Below are positions 48,901 to 62,878 of a DNA stretch of 64,000 bases, one piece after another. The notes under the pieces were generated by a model. It was not told the DNA's origin. It did not search any database and saw only the letters and a list, made by a program, of their open reading frames with translations. This DNA comes from Poecilobothrus nobilitatus (taxonomy: Eukaryota > Arthropoda > Insecta > Diptera > Dolichopodidae): positions 73,302,591 to 73,366,590 of the forward strand of contig OX352773.1 in NCBI GenBank assembly GCA_947095535.1, read 5' to 3'. The first letter of the stretch is position 1, and each line of letters starts with the position of its first letter. The translations under genes and the position numbers were made by a program.

Positions 48901-50882
48901 TTTTTTACCTAATATTGAACCCTTCTCAAAAATTCCAAACATTTTTAATAAAAATAATAAAAGAAGAAGTTGTACATAATAATGTATATAAATATATGTA
49001 TGTATATATAAACAATCTCTCAAATCACTTAAACAACAATTAACACCAGTTTATAAATTTATTAAAGTATATTTACAATAAAATATGGTAGTATTATAAC
49101 TGTCAAACATTTTTGAAGAATCACCCACCGTACATAACTTCATACATTGTATAATGACACATATATATAATATACATATATATACAATTACATTACATAC
49201 AATTTTAGTCTGTAAAAATTGATTCTAAGATTATTGTTTTCCTTTGAAATATGTAGGTACAGTGAACCTTCCTGTAAAGCGTTTTTCTTATACAACATAA
49301 GTTTATAAAATATTTCTTTTGTAACCCGAATTTTAGATTTTTTTTGTTTGCGTTTTTGAATGCAAATTTATGAAAGGGAATTTTCCCATTTGCAAAAAAA
49401 AATACCTATATGGTTTTATAAGAAATTTTCACAATTTCTAAAATTTTTTTATAATTTTGTTGAAATATTTCTAATGGAATCTTGAATTTCTATTAGTGAA
49501 TATTTAAATTTGAATAATACAATAGATACAATTTTTTTTTACTTGAAACCTAATCCATGTTTTTCTATTGATTTATATCTTACAAAACGATAAAATACTA
49601 CTTATACGCTGTATGTTCTAATAACCGAAAGTATATACAGTATCGCATTGTCGGAAGGTTGACTGTAGTTTATTCCATTTCTTAATACCAATCTATATTT
49701 CAAATGGCTGATGAATTGATTAAGAAATATAAATAAAATTTGATAAAGTATCTGCGTAAAGCAAAAATGTATTTTTGAAAAACAAGCTTGTCTTTACAAT
49801 GATGGATAAGACTAAAAATCAAGATCTTTTAACAAGTTAATATATGTACGATGTTTTTTTTTTGTTAATAATATAATCAATTATTACAATCCAATAAATT
49901 AACTAATCTGAAATAAACTTTTAAGAGTAAAAAGCATATTTTTTTTATATTTATTATGAAAGATTTATCGGATTAATATAGAAAAGAAAATGTACGGTCC
50001 TCTAAGTGAAAATAAAGGAAATTTTGAATTTTTATGATATCGTCCACTGGATGCTTCTTTGATCCAAACGCCATTTTGCACTTTTTACCTAAGAGAACTT
50101 CTTTTACCTAAGAGAAGGTTTTTGGATACGCTCCTTCTTCCTTTCTTATCCCTTTTCCTATAATGTTAATATTTTTTTGAGATATTAAGACGTATCTTTG
50201 ATGCACATCCACTTTTATTATACTTTTTCATGCAACTTTGATCTATAATCAAAACTTTGTTATTTGGTTCACAAAATATATAAAATTTTTGCTATTTAAA
50301 TGATATGTTCTTATTTGATCCATATAATTTATATAATGCACGTGGATCACAAAATTATAAATTTTATTTTTGATATGTTTTTATTATTTTTAATCCATAA
50401 TCATTGTTATGAGGTATTGAAAAGTAATTTTTGCGCTGCATGTGTATCAAAAATAAATAAATGTTTTTAATGTTCAAAGTGTTTTTGTATTACCAAAAGG
50501 AAATGTATCTTGTGTTTAGTCCAAACGGAAATTGAATATCTATAATTTAATAGTAACACTTTTAGTTCAGAATGGTTGCTAATATAACATATTAAGCATT
50601 ATGGACTGAATTTTACTCGTACAATAGTTGAGCAGAGCAGAAAATTATATTTGCATTTGCATTTGACATTTTCAGTAAAATAAAATTTAAAGGTTTAAAA
50701 ATCAATTTCTCCCAAACAAGAAGGATCACACTTTGGAGTGATTCTTGTGTTCCTCAGAATAGAAATAAAAATAATTTCACTGTCATTAAATTTTTACTTT
50801 TGCTTATTAAAATCAAAAGTAAAATGTAAAAATTTAATGACGGTTAATTTAAATACGGTTTTTTGTTTTAATATGAAATTGA
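45961..50882. other. Intergenic AT-rich DNA
   Basis: No gene. Contains a (TTTA)n tract at 46224-46245, long A/T runs, a short C-rich string at 48381-48394 and a 20-bp direct repeat TTTTTACCTAAGAGAA around 50085-50118. Confidence 0.5.
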
Positions 50883-50892
50883 TTTATTTTTT

Positions 50893-51059
50893 TTTTTTTA
50901 GGTTATTCTCCTGCCACATAAATGTAATAAGGAAATTACACAGCCCTTTCTTTTCAGGCGTAAATGACGTAAGGGAGAATTATTCTTACGAGATGTGTGG
51001 GATTCGAATCCATACTCCCTCGGTGTTTACGCTCTTATCCACAAGGTTCACGAGGCCCC
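50893..51059 (-). mobile_element. tRNA-derived SINE, copy G (spacer hairpin missing)
   Basis: The minus strand has head GGGGCCTCGTGAACCTTGTG, box B GATTCGAATCC, body and poly(A) tail. Relative to copies C, E and F it lacks about 14 bases of the hairpin between boxes A and B. The flanks share TTTATTTTTT, a possible but low-complexity target-site duplication. Confidence 0.88.
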
Positions 51060-54000
51060 TTTATTTTTTATTTATAATTGAATGTCAAAGCAAGTTTTAA
51101 TTTTTTCGAATTCACTTTATTTCCCAATATCAATTAGTTTTACTAATTATTATTTACTAATTATTATTACCTATATTATTATTTGTCCTGGCGTAGTTTT
51201 AATTTTTATTTTTAGTTTACTTTATAATTAACATATTATTTAGTAGTTTCTAATATTTATTGTTATATTTAAAAATATAAAAAAATTTAAAAATTAAATA
51301 ACATGTTAATTTTGTTTTGAAAGATTCAACGCTTCGTACTTTAACAAATGTTTCATTCCTATACTTATTTAATTTATGTGAAACATTTTTCATCCATGTG
51401 AAATAATGAAAAACGAAAATACATTTCATAGTTAGATAATGGATCAAAAGTAAAAATTTTAGTTTCTCTATAAAATCGACAAATTAAAAGCTTTTAGTCT
51501 TTAAAATTATATTGAAATAGTTTTACCGTATAGAGACAAGTAGGCAAAGTTTAAAAAAATTCTATCTATCGAACTAATTAAATCGATTTTTTTTCCATTT
51601 GACTTTTTGGTGATATTCAATTTTCAATTTTTCTTTTTACTCTCAACGGATACTTCATTTTTCTATAATTTGAAAGGCACTTTTATTTTGCGCCTAGAAG
51701 TGCACATATTTTTATTTACTGATTGTAAAAAGGTTTGTTTTACTTTTAATTCTTTAATTTTTGTATTCTAATATTCAAAAGTTTTTTTTAAAAGTACAAA
51801 TTGAAAAACTCTTTTAAAAAGCCTTGAACTCTTCAATATGATTCGATATAATTTCATTTATAAGGTTAGCAAAACAGTTTTTCCAAGTTATAGTAAATGA
51901 ATCATCACACTCGTATTTTATTCAAAAACAGGGAAAATATTAAGTTTTTTTTTTTATTATAACTTTAATCATTTTGATTTTTGACTTTTCATTTCCACTC
52001 CTTAATAATTTTTTGCACCAAAAGGATTACAAGGATATTATTATATATGTACTTAGATTATAAAAAGCCGAACTTTATCAAAAAAACATAAAAGCACCTA
52101 TATGTATATGCAATTTTCTATATAGAATAAAATAAAGACCAAAATATTAACTTATGCCAAAAGTATACTTAGAAATTAATATAATAAAAAAAAAATAAAA
52201 ATATTATGTCTAACTATTTAAGTCTGAAGAAGTTGTTTGTAAAAGAAAACCATTTTTAATTATATGCCAAAAGATAAAATAAAACCCATTAATAATATTT
52301 CTTAACAAAAAATTTATGATTAAATTGTACCTAATGTTAAAAGATTAACAGGAAAATGGAGTTTAAAATAAAAATTTATTATAGTTATACATAATAAGAT
52401 TTTAAATCAGAAACATTAACTTTTTTTTTTTTTTTGTTGCAAATTATGATTTTTGTTTTAAATCAAATGATAGACTTATAATTGTATAACATCAACTGTT
52501 ATAACTCCAATAATACATTTGATATATTAATTTTTCAAAATTAACTTCTTAAAAATTTTATTTAATTTATTTTATAAATTTTCTTAATTCATCTTTAAAT
52601 TGTGAAAATACCGTGTATGGATTCTTCTAAAAACAAGTCATAAAATCAAGAAGTACAATCATCTGTTAGAAAGGAAAAAAAAATTTAACAACTTTTAAAT
52701 GAAAAAATATCGACTATAAAAGGTTCCAGTTTAAAAAAACTATACATGAGAAGATGAATAAAGTTCTGGAACTCTAAAATTACCGCGATAATCTTTTCAA
52801 TTTTTATTTTTACTTTAATTAACTTAAAACATTTTTACATAGATACAATATTTATGTACCATTAAAGCAATTCAGCTTTTATAAAATTTGAAGAAAGTTT
52901 TTAAATTTTTAAAATTTACCATTAAGTCTTTTACAAGTTTCTTTCAAAAATTTTAACAAAATAAAAATACTAAAGGTAAAAATTAGATTAAGTATAAATT
53001 AGATGAAATACTCATTATAAATATCTAATTCATTCGACCTTTACTTTTAACTTAAATTATTATTGAATAATTGATAACTAAAGCATCATTTATAATATAA
53101 TGCTTTGAAATTAGATTATAGATGAAATTATGTACATATGTAAGAACTAATGAGGTATAAAAAATTAATCATAAAGGAACCTGTTCATATATTTTTTTAT
53201 TTTAAAATTTACTATTATTGTTTATATTGAATCCCATTTAAAATAAATATTTTAGTTTACAAGAATGATTTAATTTTATAAAATCTAAACTCGATTATAG
53301 ACTCGGTAGGTGATAATCCTCAAATCAGACGCCCATTAGGTTATAATCCTTAAATTAAGTTTTGAAACTATGCTCAACCAAATGTTTGTTTCAATGCCCA
53401 TGAATTGGTAAGAAATAACTTCATTATATTTTTCGTTGTTTTTTGATGTTATGACCCACTAAAAAGGAAGATAACATTTTTATTTAGGCAACTATATCCC
53501 CCCTAAAAATTTTGAATAATTTTTTTGCACAAATAATTTTTCATTTCTTTTAATTCTTTTTATTTTTATTTTAAATTTAATAATTTTCACTTTAAATAAA
53601 GTATTGTTTTACACTGGTATATTTTATTATTCCAAATTTTTTTTTTAAATTTTAGAGAATCTGTAGCAAAACTTCTATAAATGATACTCAAAATAGTGGT
53701 AGCGAACACCCCCAAACTCCTGCTAAACATGTTATTGAAACACTGATTTTATTATCGACTCTTAATCCCTCTTAATTATTTTTTTTAACTTACATATTTC
53801 AACACCAAGGTTTACGTAAAATAGTGTTTTTCTAAAATACTACTAAGATTATAACCATTTCTTTTACGACAATCTTAATTTTTGCAAAAATTCCTGGAGA
53901 AAATTATTATGACATGAATATAAATTTTTCCTTTTAATAAAAAAACGAATTTTTAACATTTTTTATATATCAATGGGTGTTTTGCCACACTTAAATTGCG

Positions 54001-57000
54001 TGTTAATCCCCAAATAATTATAGACATTAATTTTTGGTAGGTTATAAATTACTAAAATTATTTGTGACTTTATGTCCCATCGTTGGTCGGACTACCCACT
54101 AACTAAATTAAGGGATTCTGATTCATTATTGGTGAGACATAATCCAGAAGGGAATTGTAACTGAAGCGGTTAGGACATGTCATCAAATTCTAAACGAAAG
54201 AGTAGTCAAAATATTAATATTATTAAAGAAATTTAAATGACTACAACTAACATGACTGCACTTAAAAGCCAAAAGTAAAATATTCATAAAATGCTATGGT
54301 ATATATAAATAAGATTTCTTTATATACAGGCTTAAACTTAATTATAGGTACATTTTAAACCATTCCCTATTTTTCATTAAGAGAAAAAAAAATTACAAAA
54401 TTAATTATTTATTTTATTAATAAAATCAATTTAAATAATTTTCTTAAATATTTTTTTTCTATAAAATATTAATAAATTTTTTATTTTTATTCCTTTAATT
54501 TAAAGTAACAGGGGGAAAAAAATGAAATTTTGTTTTTAGATCTTTATTTTTCATTGAAAAGAAAAAAAAAACAGCAAAACAAATTAAATTACTTTAACTT
54601 TTTATTTTTATACATATATACCATATATACTACCATATATATTTATATACTTATATATATAAATAAAAAAAAAATAATTTACACCTCTTCTAAAATGTTT
54701 TTTTTTTTGTTTTTTTTTCAACAAGCTTCAAGTCATTCTTTTCTTTTTGTATCCCAATTTTTTTTTTTAATTCTTAAATTTAAGTTATCGTATATTCGTA
54801 CAATTTCTACAAGAACAACATCAAGGATTGCAAAATACAAAACAAGAAAAAAAAAAAAAGAACACAAACAATGCAGAAATCATCACCATCAATACTCCAT
54901 ATATATTGAAATTTCAAAAAAAAAAAAAAAAAATTTATATATAAAAAATGTAAAAAAAAAAAAAACCAAAATTAAAAAAAAATAATAAAAACGAAACACA
55001 AAAATTTCAGGCAACAGAAAAGTTCTTTACATTGACATGAATGAGTCCTTAATCTTAATAAATCTCGCCATATGTACTTTTATACATATACTTACATTAA
55101 AAAAAAAAAAAAAACGAAAATGTACATATATATATACATTCGTGCAAACATACAAATAAACATATAAATAGAAATTGGATATAAATAAAAAAGCACAAAA
55201 CAAAAAAAAAAAAAAAATAATAAAAAAAATATTAAGTAAAGAAAAATCATCATAAGTTTTCATTTCTTTTCGTTTCCTTTCATATAATATACAATAATTT
55301 ATATTAACAAAATGGCATCCTTATATTCCCTATAATATGCATATATAGATTCTATATATATTTATTTCTATATATATTGATGTATACACATTTCGTTTTT
55401 GATAAAATAAAAAAAATTATATATATATATGTACATATATATATAATAAAAAGTCAATTTTTTTTTTTACCAAAGCATTTTTTCTTAAATTTAAACGATA
55501 TAAAAAAAAAAAAAAAAAAAACAAAAAAAAAATATATAAAAGGAAAGAGAATGAAATATACAAGTATTATATGCAATAAAGAAATAAGAACCGAAAATCA
55601 GCAGTTTCTCAAAACCAATTTTTATTTTTATATGTTTTTTTTTTTTGTTTTCCTTTATTTCCTCTTGTTATTATATTATTGTTGCTTTTTATTTTTATTT
55701 TTTATTTTTTTGGTTGCTTTCATTATTTTTTCGCTCAAAAGAACCTGATTGGATCCTGCTCAAATTCCATTTTCTCCTCATCAGTTTTTTTTAATAAGAA
55801 AATAAAAAAAAATCGTTTTAAGTTTTTCCTTTTTTTTTTTTTTCCTCTTTCTCTATAAATTTTTTTTATTTTTTCTTCCTCTCAATCGCATAAAGATAGA
55901 TATTAACATAGTCAAAAAAAAAAAAAAAATCCTGGATATTTATATATATATATAAATTTTTTTTTGTAAATGGATAAAAAAATATAAGTATATTTAAAAA
56001 AAAAAAATTGAAGGAAAATTTATATAGAAAAAAAAATATATATGTACCATATACATATTATAATTTAGTCAGGTTTCTTTTATATCAGAAAAAATAAAAT
56101 GAAAAATAAAAAAAATTAAAAAAAAATAATCATCAATGTAAAAAAAAATAAAATTAATAAATATGAAACTGAAATTTATAACCATTTATATATTTTATAG
56201 GATATTTTAAGTGGAAAATTATTGTTAGTTTTTTGTTTTTATTTTATTTTTTTTGTTTTATATTTGGTATAACAAAAGTATTGGAATTACGACAAAAAAT
56301 CTAATCCAAATTTTTAGTGAAACGTAAACTTTTTGAGATTGTGGAATCAGAATAGAACCGAAAATGAAGCCAGAAACTATTATTTTGGCAAAAAATTATA
56401 CAGTTAAGATATTGTCATTTGAAAGTGATAAAACTTGACATATGCTATAAAATTATTTCCAATTATACAGATAACGGTAAGAAAACAATACAAAATATGT
56501 TAACCCAAAAGTTTAAAAATGCAAATTATGTATAACGCCCTAAAGTAAAAAAAAAAAAAAAAGGATCATGTACACCATTAGAAAAATAGACATGAAGTGG
56601 TAAAATTATAAGTAATATAAGGACAAAATAATTTTGATTTGGAATCTACTACTTTCCTACTTACTGCTACTTTCACAATTAACAATCAAAATTTTGTTAG
56701 TAAATTAAAATGTTGAAGGCTGTTTTCTTCATTTTTTTTTGGCTTTTTTCATCGTTCAAAATACGAATTAATATATATGTAGTTAACCCTAGAACACTAT
56801 ACTTAAACATTAACAAACGGATATGATTTTTTGAATGATTTCAAATCACAAAATCTTTTTCTACTGTAAAGCGATCTCTGAAATTTTTTTAGTATATAAT
56901 TTTCTCCTACGAGTATATAAGGAAAACAGGTTCACTTTTTTAATATTTAATTTAATAGATAACATTGGACTCCTATCTATATACCTATCTGTATATGCTT

Positions 57001-60000
57001 CTCTATAAATATCAGAGTTTTTTTTATGGTCGGTTTTTTTTGCGTTTCCTAGCTTAATAAAATTTGAGTGTATAAATAGATAATTTTAACTGTAAGCTAT
57101 GTACGTTTCCACCTTCAAATGATCCTCTGGCTCGTAAGGACATTTGAAAACTTTATGTGCATTTTTTTCCTGTATTTTTATGTTTTAAATAAAATATCAA
57201 TGTTTAGTGAAACCTTTACAATAACTTCATTTGGTCAACATTAAGTTTTGTTTTTTTAGATTCTTCTTGTGCCGTCCATTTACTTCTAGATAAATCAATC
57301 AATGATATATAGTCATTGATGTAACTATCTATTAGATAATTTATTATATATTGATGATAATATTATGAAATATTCATTACAGATTACGGTTATCTGAATT
57401 GAATCAAGAAATTATTCATAAAATGATCCATCATAAGATTTTAAATTATACGACACTGCATTTTCTTACAATTTTGTTTTCGGTAATGAGTTATATATAT
57501 AATGTAACTGCTCATGTTACTTTAGCAGCCTTGTAGATTCACAACTTAAATACCTACTTTAAATACTTTACTTCTTTGTTTGTATTCCAATCTTCCTGTA
57601 GCCAGCAGCCGAAATACTTAACCTTGTGAATATATATAAATTTTAATTAACATATATAATATTTCTTTTTATTATTTAACATATATAAAACATATATAAA
57701 AAAAAAAACATATATAAAATTATATTAAAATTTAAAAAAATATATATATATATATTTATAATCGAAATTCAACATCTATAATACCTAACAAAAATCGGAA
57801 CTAATGTCTTTTATTATTAAGTTTTTAAGTTTTTAATTTTTTTTTTTTTAAACATTTCTCTTTTTTTTTAAATTTTTCATTTCTATCATATATACATCAA
57901 AACCAAAATTATAAAAAGAAATCGAAAAATCGTAATATTGTTTTTTTTTTTATTTTTTACCACCTAAATTTTTTTTCCTTCATATACGTACCACCTAAAT
58001 ACATTTTATATTATATTTTCTTTTTTTTTTTTAACTTTATTTCATAAATACAATTTTTATATATGTATACATAGGTATACAGATATATATAACAGATAAA
58101 TAAAAAATTAAAAATAAAAAAAAAAACAAAATAGGACCCACCAACAACACCACCAATCTCATATCCTTTACAGAAATATTTTATAATAATAATAGTCAAT
58201 AGTCTTGTATTTAATATATATATATACATATATTTATATCATATATGTATATATATATGTATTTATTTCAAACTACAACACTTGAATTTAATACCTATAT
58301 ATCGAGCAGAAGAAATATAAAAAAAAATCGAATTACCCTTACTGACGTTGACTTGAATGCTTCCTTCACTTGTCTTTTCTTCTTTCTATATTATTTTTGT
58401 TTCGTTTTTTTGTTTTTTTTTTCTCTTCTGTATTTCAAGTAACTCACCCATATGTTCAAAAATATAATATTCTCATTTATGTTGTATTGTATCTTTTGAA
58501 TTTATTTCTTTCGTTTGATCACCAAAAAAAAAAAAAAAATTTATTTTTTTTTTGTGCTGTAGAGATGGCGCTTATATGCGCTTCCCAAGAGCTTTGCCCT
58601 TTTTTCCTTTTTTGTTGTTTCTTCTTTGTATGTGATGGGGAAATAAAATTGTTCGATTTTATTTTATTATTATTATATTTTTTATTCTGTTGAAATTTTT
58701 CTTCAAAAAAAAAACAAGTATATGTGTATATTGATATATAATAAAAAAAAAATATGTCAAAGTGTGAGTACTATCTCAATATAATAATAGTATATTATTA
58801 TTATTATTATATATAAGTGTACATAGAAATGAATGAAATGTAAAAAAAAAAAAATATAAATAAAATATAAATGTAGGTATGTACTAATATATAATATAAA
58901 AAAAAAAAATTAAATGAAAGTCCTATAAAATATAATAAGGTTCAATTGGTGTGTGCGCTTTTCCCTCTTTTTTTTTTTGTATTCCTTTTGGATTATTTAT
59001 TTATTTATTTTTTTTGTATAGTATATTTAGCTTGTACATTTATTTCTTTTTCAATTTGAATTGCTTCAAATATTTTAGTAAAGCAAAAAAAAAAAAAAGC
59101 AAAAAAAACAATTATTATTATTCTCTTTTCCTTTGCTTATATTTAATTTAGTTATCCTTTTCTTCTTTTTTATATTTTAAATTGTATTATTTCATACATT
59201 TTATTTTTAATATTTCGTTTTTGTTTTTTTTTTTTTTTGTTATTCTGTTGTTGTACAAATTTATTTATAATAAATAAAATAATAACAACAACAAGAAAAA
59301 TGTCATTCAAAAAAAAAAAAAAAACAGTAGGTAGATAGGTATGTGAATCAAGAGAACAAAAACAAAAATCAACAAAATTAATATAATATCAAAAACAAAT
59401 TTGAATCCTATAAAAAAAAACGAACGAACCATCTCATATGAATAAAAAAAAATATTACTTTGCAATTTATATCTTATAAAATACCTACATAATATGTATA
59501 TTTCAAAATATGTACATACAGACAGTTTATACATTTACTTTTATAAATTTTTTTTCCGAATGATTTTGAAGCTTTTTTTTATCCGAAAAAAAAATGAAAT
59601 TATTCCTTTTCAAAAGAAATATTAAAAAAAAAAAAATTTAATTTTTTATTCTGAAATTATTATTTCTTCATTTTTCATAAATAATTCTAAGAAATAAAAA
59701 TACAAAAAAAGAAAAAAAACGATATAGAAAGAATACATTTATGCATGTACATATAAATAGGTATATATAAATATATAATATAAGATAATTTCATTTTTCA
59801 ATGCAAACAAATCAACAAACGACAAACAAAAAAAAAGAAGAAAAAAACAATAATATAAATAAGTTCAATATCTAAAGCTTTTTAATCCCTATTCAACTAA
59901 ATCATAATATGTATACATATACATATGTATGTACCTATATGCACATGCTTATAGAGATACCAAAGTATCTAAATAAAAAATAATATGCATCTATATATAA

Positions 60001-60915
60001 ACATTTTTTTATACATTACTTTTGTTTTTTTTACTTTACCGTTATATCTTAAAAAATATAATATTCTTTTTTTTTTTGTATATTTATTTATTATTTCTTG
60101 ATTTTGTTTGTTTGGTTGTTTTTTTTTTCCATAATATTTTATTATTTCTACATGTTCTCGTTTAGTGTACCCTATTCTACTTTTTTCTTAGTGAGTTCTT
60201 CTTATTTTCTGTTGTTAATTTTTTATACTATACTCTTGTACTACTATAATACTAATATAAAAACCCTTATGTGAAAAATATATTTTTGTATACATATATA
60301 TATATGTATGTACATATTATATATTGCTTTTTTTCGTTTTAAAAATAATGTCTCTTTTTATTTTTTTTTTCTGCGAACGGTTTTTCTTTCTTACTTATTT
60401 TATTTCTATCTATATTTTTGTTTCATTCTTTTTTTTTTTTATTATTATTTTTATTATCGGTGCTGTAAATTTTTTTTCCCACTCACTCATTTTTTTTTCG
60501 TTTCTTTATTTTGTTGCTTTTCTTTTTTTTTTCCTATATTTTGTTATGTTCGATCCAGTTCTCACCTTATTCGATATTGAATGTATTCGATTATTGTATT
60601 TTAATGGGCGGAGCTATTGGATACATGATTATTTTTTTTTTATATATAATATATATATGTTTTTTTTTTCTTGATAAATTTTATATGAATTTTCGATAAA
60701 TTTCTGTTCTATGCATAGCTATTATACATATGTATATTGAATAAAAATAAATATATATATGTATGTATTTAGATTCAAAAAGAAACGTAAAATGAAAGAA
60801 AGAAAACACGAGAAAAAAAAATAAAAAAACGTTTGTAGTAACAGTTTTTTTTTTTTTTACTATAACGAGATAGTTAGTATAAAAGAAATATTTTATATTA
60901 TTGAAAAAAAAAACA

Positions 60916-60916
<1 letters not shown>

Positions 60917-60946
<30 letters not shown>
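60917..60946. repeat. (GA)n microsatellite
   Basis: GAGAGA run of about 18 bases followed by AAAGAGAGAAAA. Purine-rich low-complexity tract. Confidence 0.85.
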
Positions 60947-60948
<2 letters not shown>

Positions 60949-62825
60949 TTTTGAGTTATTATTGTTTTTGCAATTTGTTATATTACTGTTGTTGTTGTTG
61001 CTTTTGTTGGTTTATTTTTACTGTTGGGTTTATTTTACTATGGTTTGATGTTGTTGTTGTTGTTTTTGTTTTAAATATATACCAATAATGTATTGAAAAA
61101 ATTGAAAGGTAGAAAGATATTTTAAAAAGATTATTTGTGTAACGTATAGAGGTATTGATTGGTTTATTGGTATTGGTAATTGAATAATTTGTATTGGTAA
61201 TAGATAAAAAAAAAAAAAAAACAAAATGAAACGATTTTTATGTATTGAAAACTGAAGAAATATAATATGTACAAAAAAAGAAAATATATATGGATATGTA
61301 GGTATATTATATAGAATTTATTGATATATAGATTGATATTCAATAAAAAAGGGCGTTTCTTTGGTGTTCGTATATTATGTTCTTTTTTTTTATACGTAAT
61401 CTCATAAAAATTGATACATACATATAAATATTTTATATAAATGATGAATTTTTATATTTAAATAATAACAATTAATAATATTATATAGGTACTTATTTAA
61501 GAATTAATAAATTACATATTTTATGTTAAAATTAAATAAAAATAAGTAAAAAAAATTTAATAAATCCTTCAAATTTAACAAAATGGAAGGTAGGTAGGTA
61601 CATATGTAAATACATATATATATTGTTTTTCCTTGACAATTTTAAATTAAAAGTTATATATACATGCATGCATATGCATATAAGTACATAATATACTTAA
61701 TAGATATTATAATTAGTAAAAAAAATATTAAAATGTAATGTATTACCTATATCTACTTATAAGGTTCTATAAAATTTCTTCATTTAAATTTTTCGTAAGT
61801 AGGTATCTATTTTCATTTAAAAATTCATTTTTAATTGATTAAGTGACTAATTGAATAAAAATATTTCTAAGATATTTTTATAATAAATTTTATTAGTTGA
61901 TAAAGGATTAAAATAAAAACAATAATTTAAAAGATTTTTAAACAATATTTAATAATATATAGAAATCTATAAATATTTTTATAAAATACCATTAGGTATT
62001 TTTAACTTAATTAACTTTTTGCATTACCAATCATTTAATCAACAGGAATAAGATAAAAAAAAAATATTTTTTTTTAATTTGATACCTACATATTTAATTA
62101 AAAAAACTTTACATACATATGTATAGTAGCTAAATATACATAATAATTTTATTTTATATTAATTAATATTATTATGTACCAATGTACGTATGCATTAATT
62201 GTATGTGTCATTATAAAATGAAAGAAGAAATTATAAAAGAAAATGCAAATTATTCTAAATTTAATTGTATTTATAGGTACAAAAAAAAAAAAAAATTCCG
62301 CGAACATTGAGGTCATTGCCTTCTAAAAAATTTCCTTAGATTTTATATTTTCTTTATATATAATATATACTTAGATATATAAATACTATATTACTATTAT
62401 ATATATTTATATATATATATATAATATATATATACATTAAAGTAAAAAATTTTGTTTATTTTTGAAAATTTTATTTTTAATTATCCTCAAAACGTCCTTG
62501 TAACATTAAAATTTTAATCATTAAATTTAAAGTATAAATAATAAAAGTTAAAATAATTTTATTTTATATTATTTTGTTTTTACTTTGTTATTATACGTGT
62601 ATATACCAATATGTATATATTCATATTATATATGATACATATGTATATATATATTAAATTTATAAAAAATACCTTCCTTATTTCCGATCTTTTTCTTATT
62701 CTTATATACCTAGTTATCATAAGAACTTTTTCTCAATGGCACACAGACTGATTATTTTTAATTATATTTACATAAACTAACATTGTATATAGATAAACTT
62801 ATATATAATAAAATTACGTTTCCTT

Positions 62826-62827
<2 letters not shown>

Positions 62828-62872
<45 letters not shown>
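62828..62872. repeat. (AT)n microsatellite, about 44 bp
   Basis: Uninterrupted alternating AT of about 22 units, the longest pure dinucleotide tract seen in the window. Confidence 0.92.

Positions 62873-62878
<6 letters not shown>

Noticed and set aside
54530..61224. Many frames rich in Phe, Lys, Tyr and Ile
   Set aside because: They arise from poly(T)/poly(A) and TATATA DNA, and none has domain-like composition.
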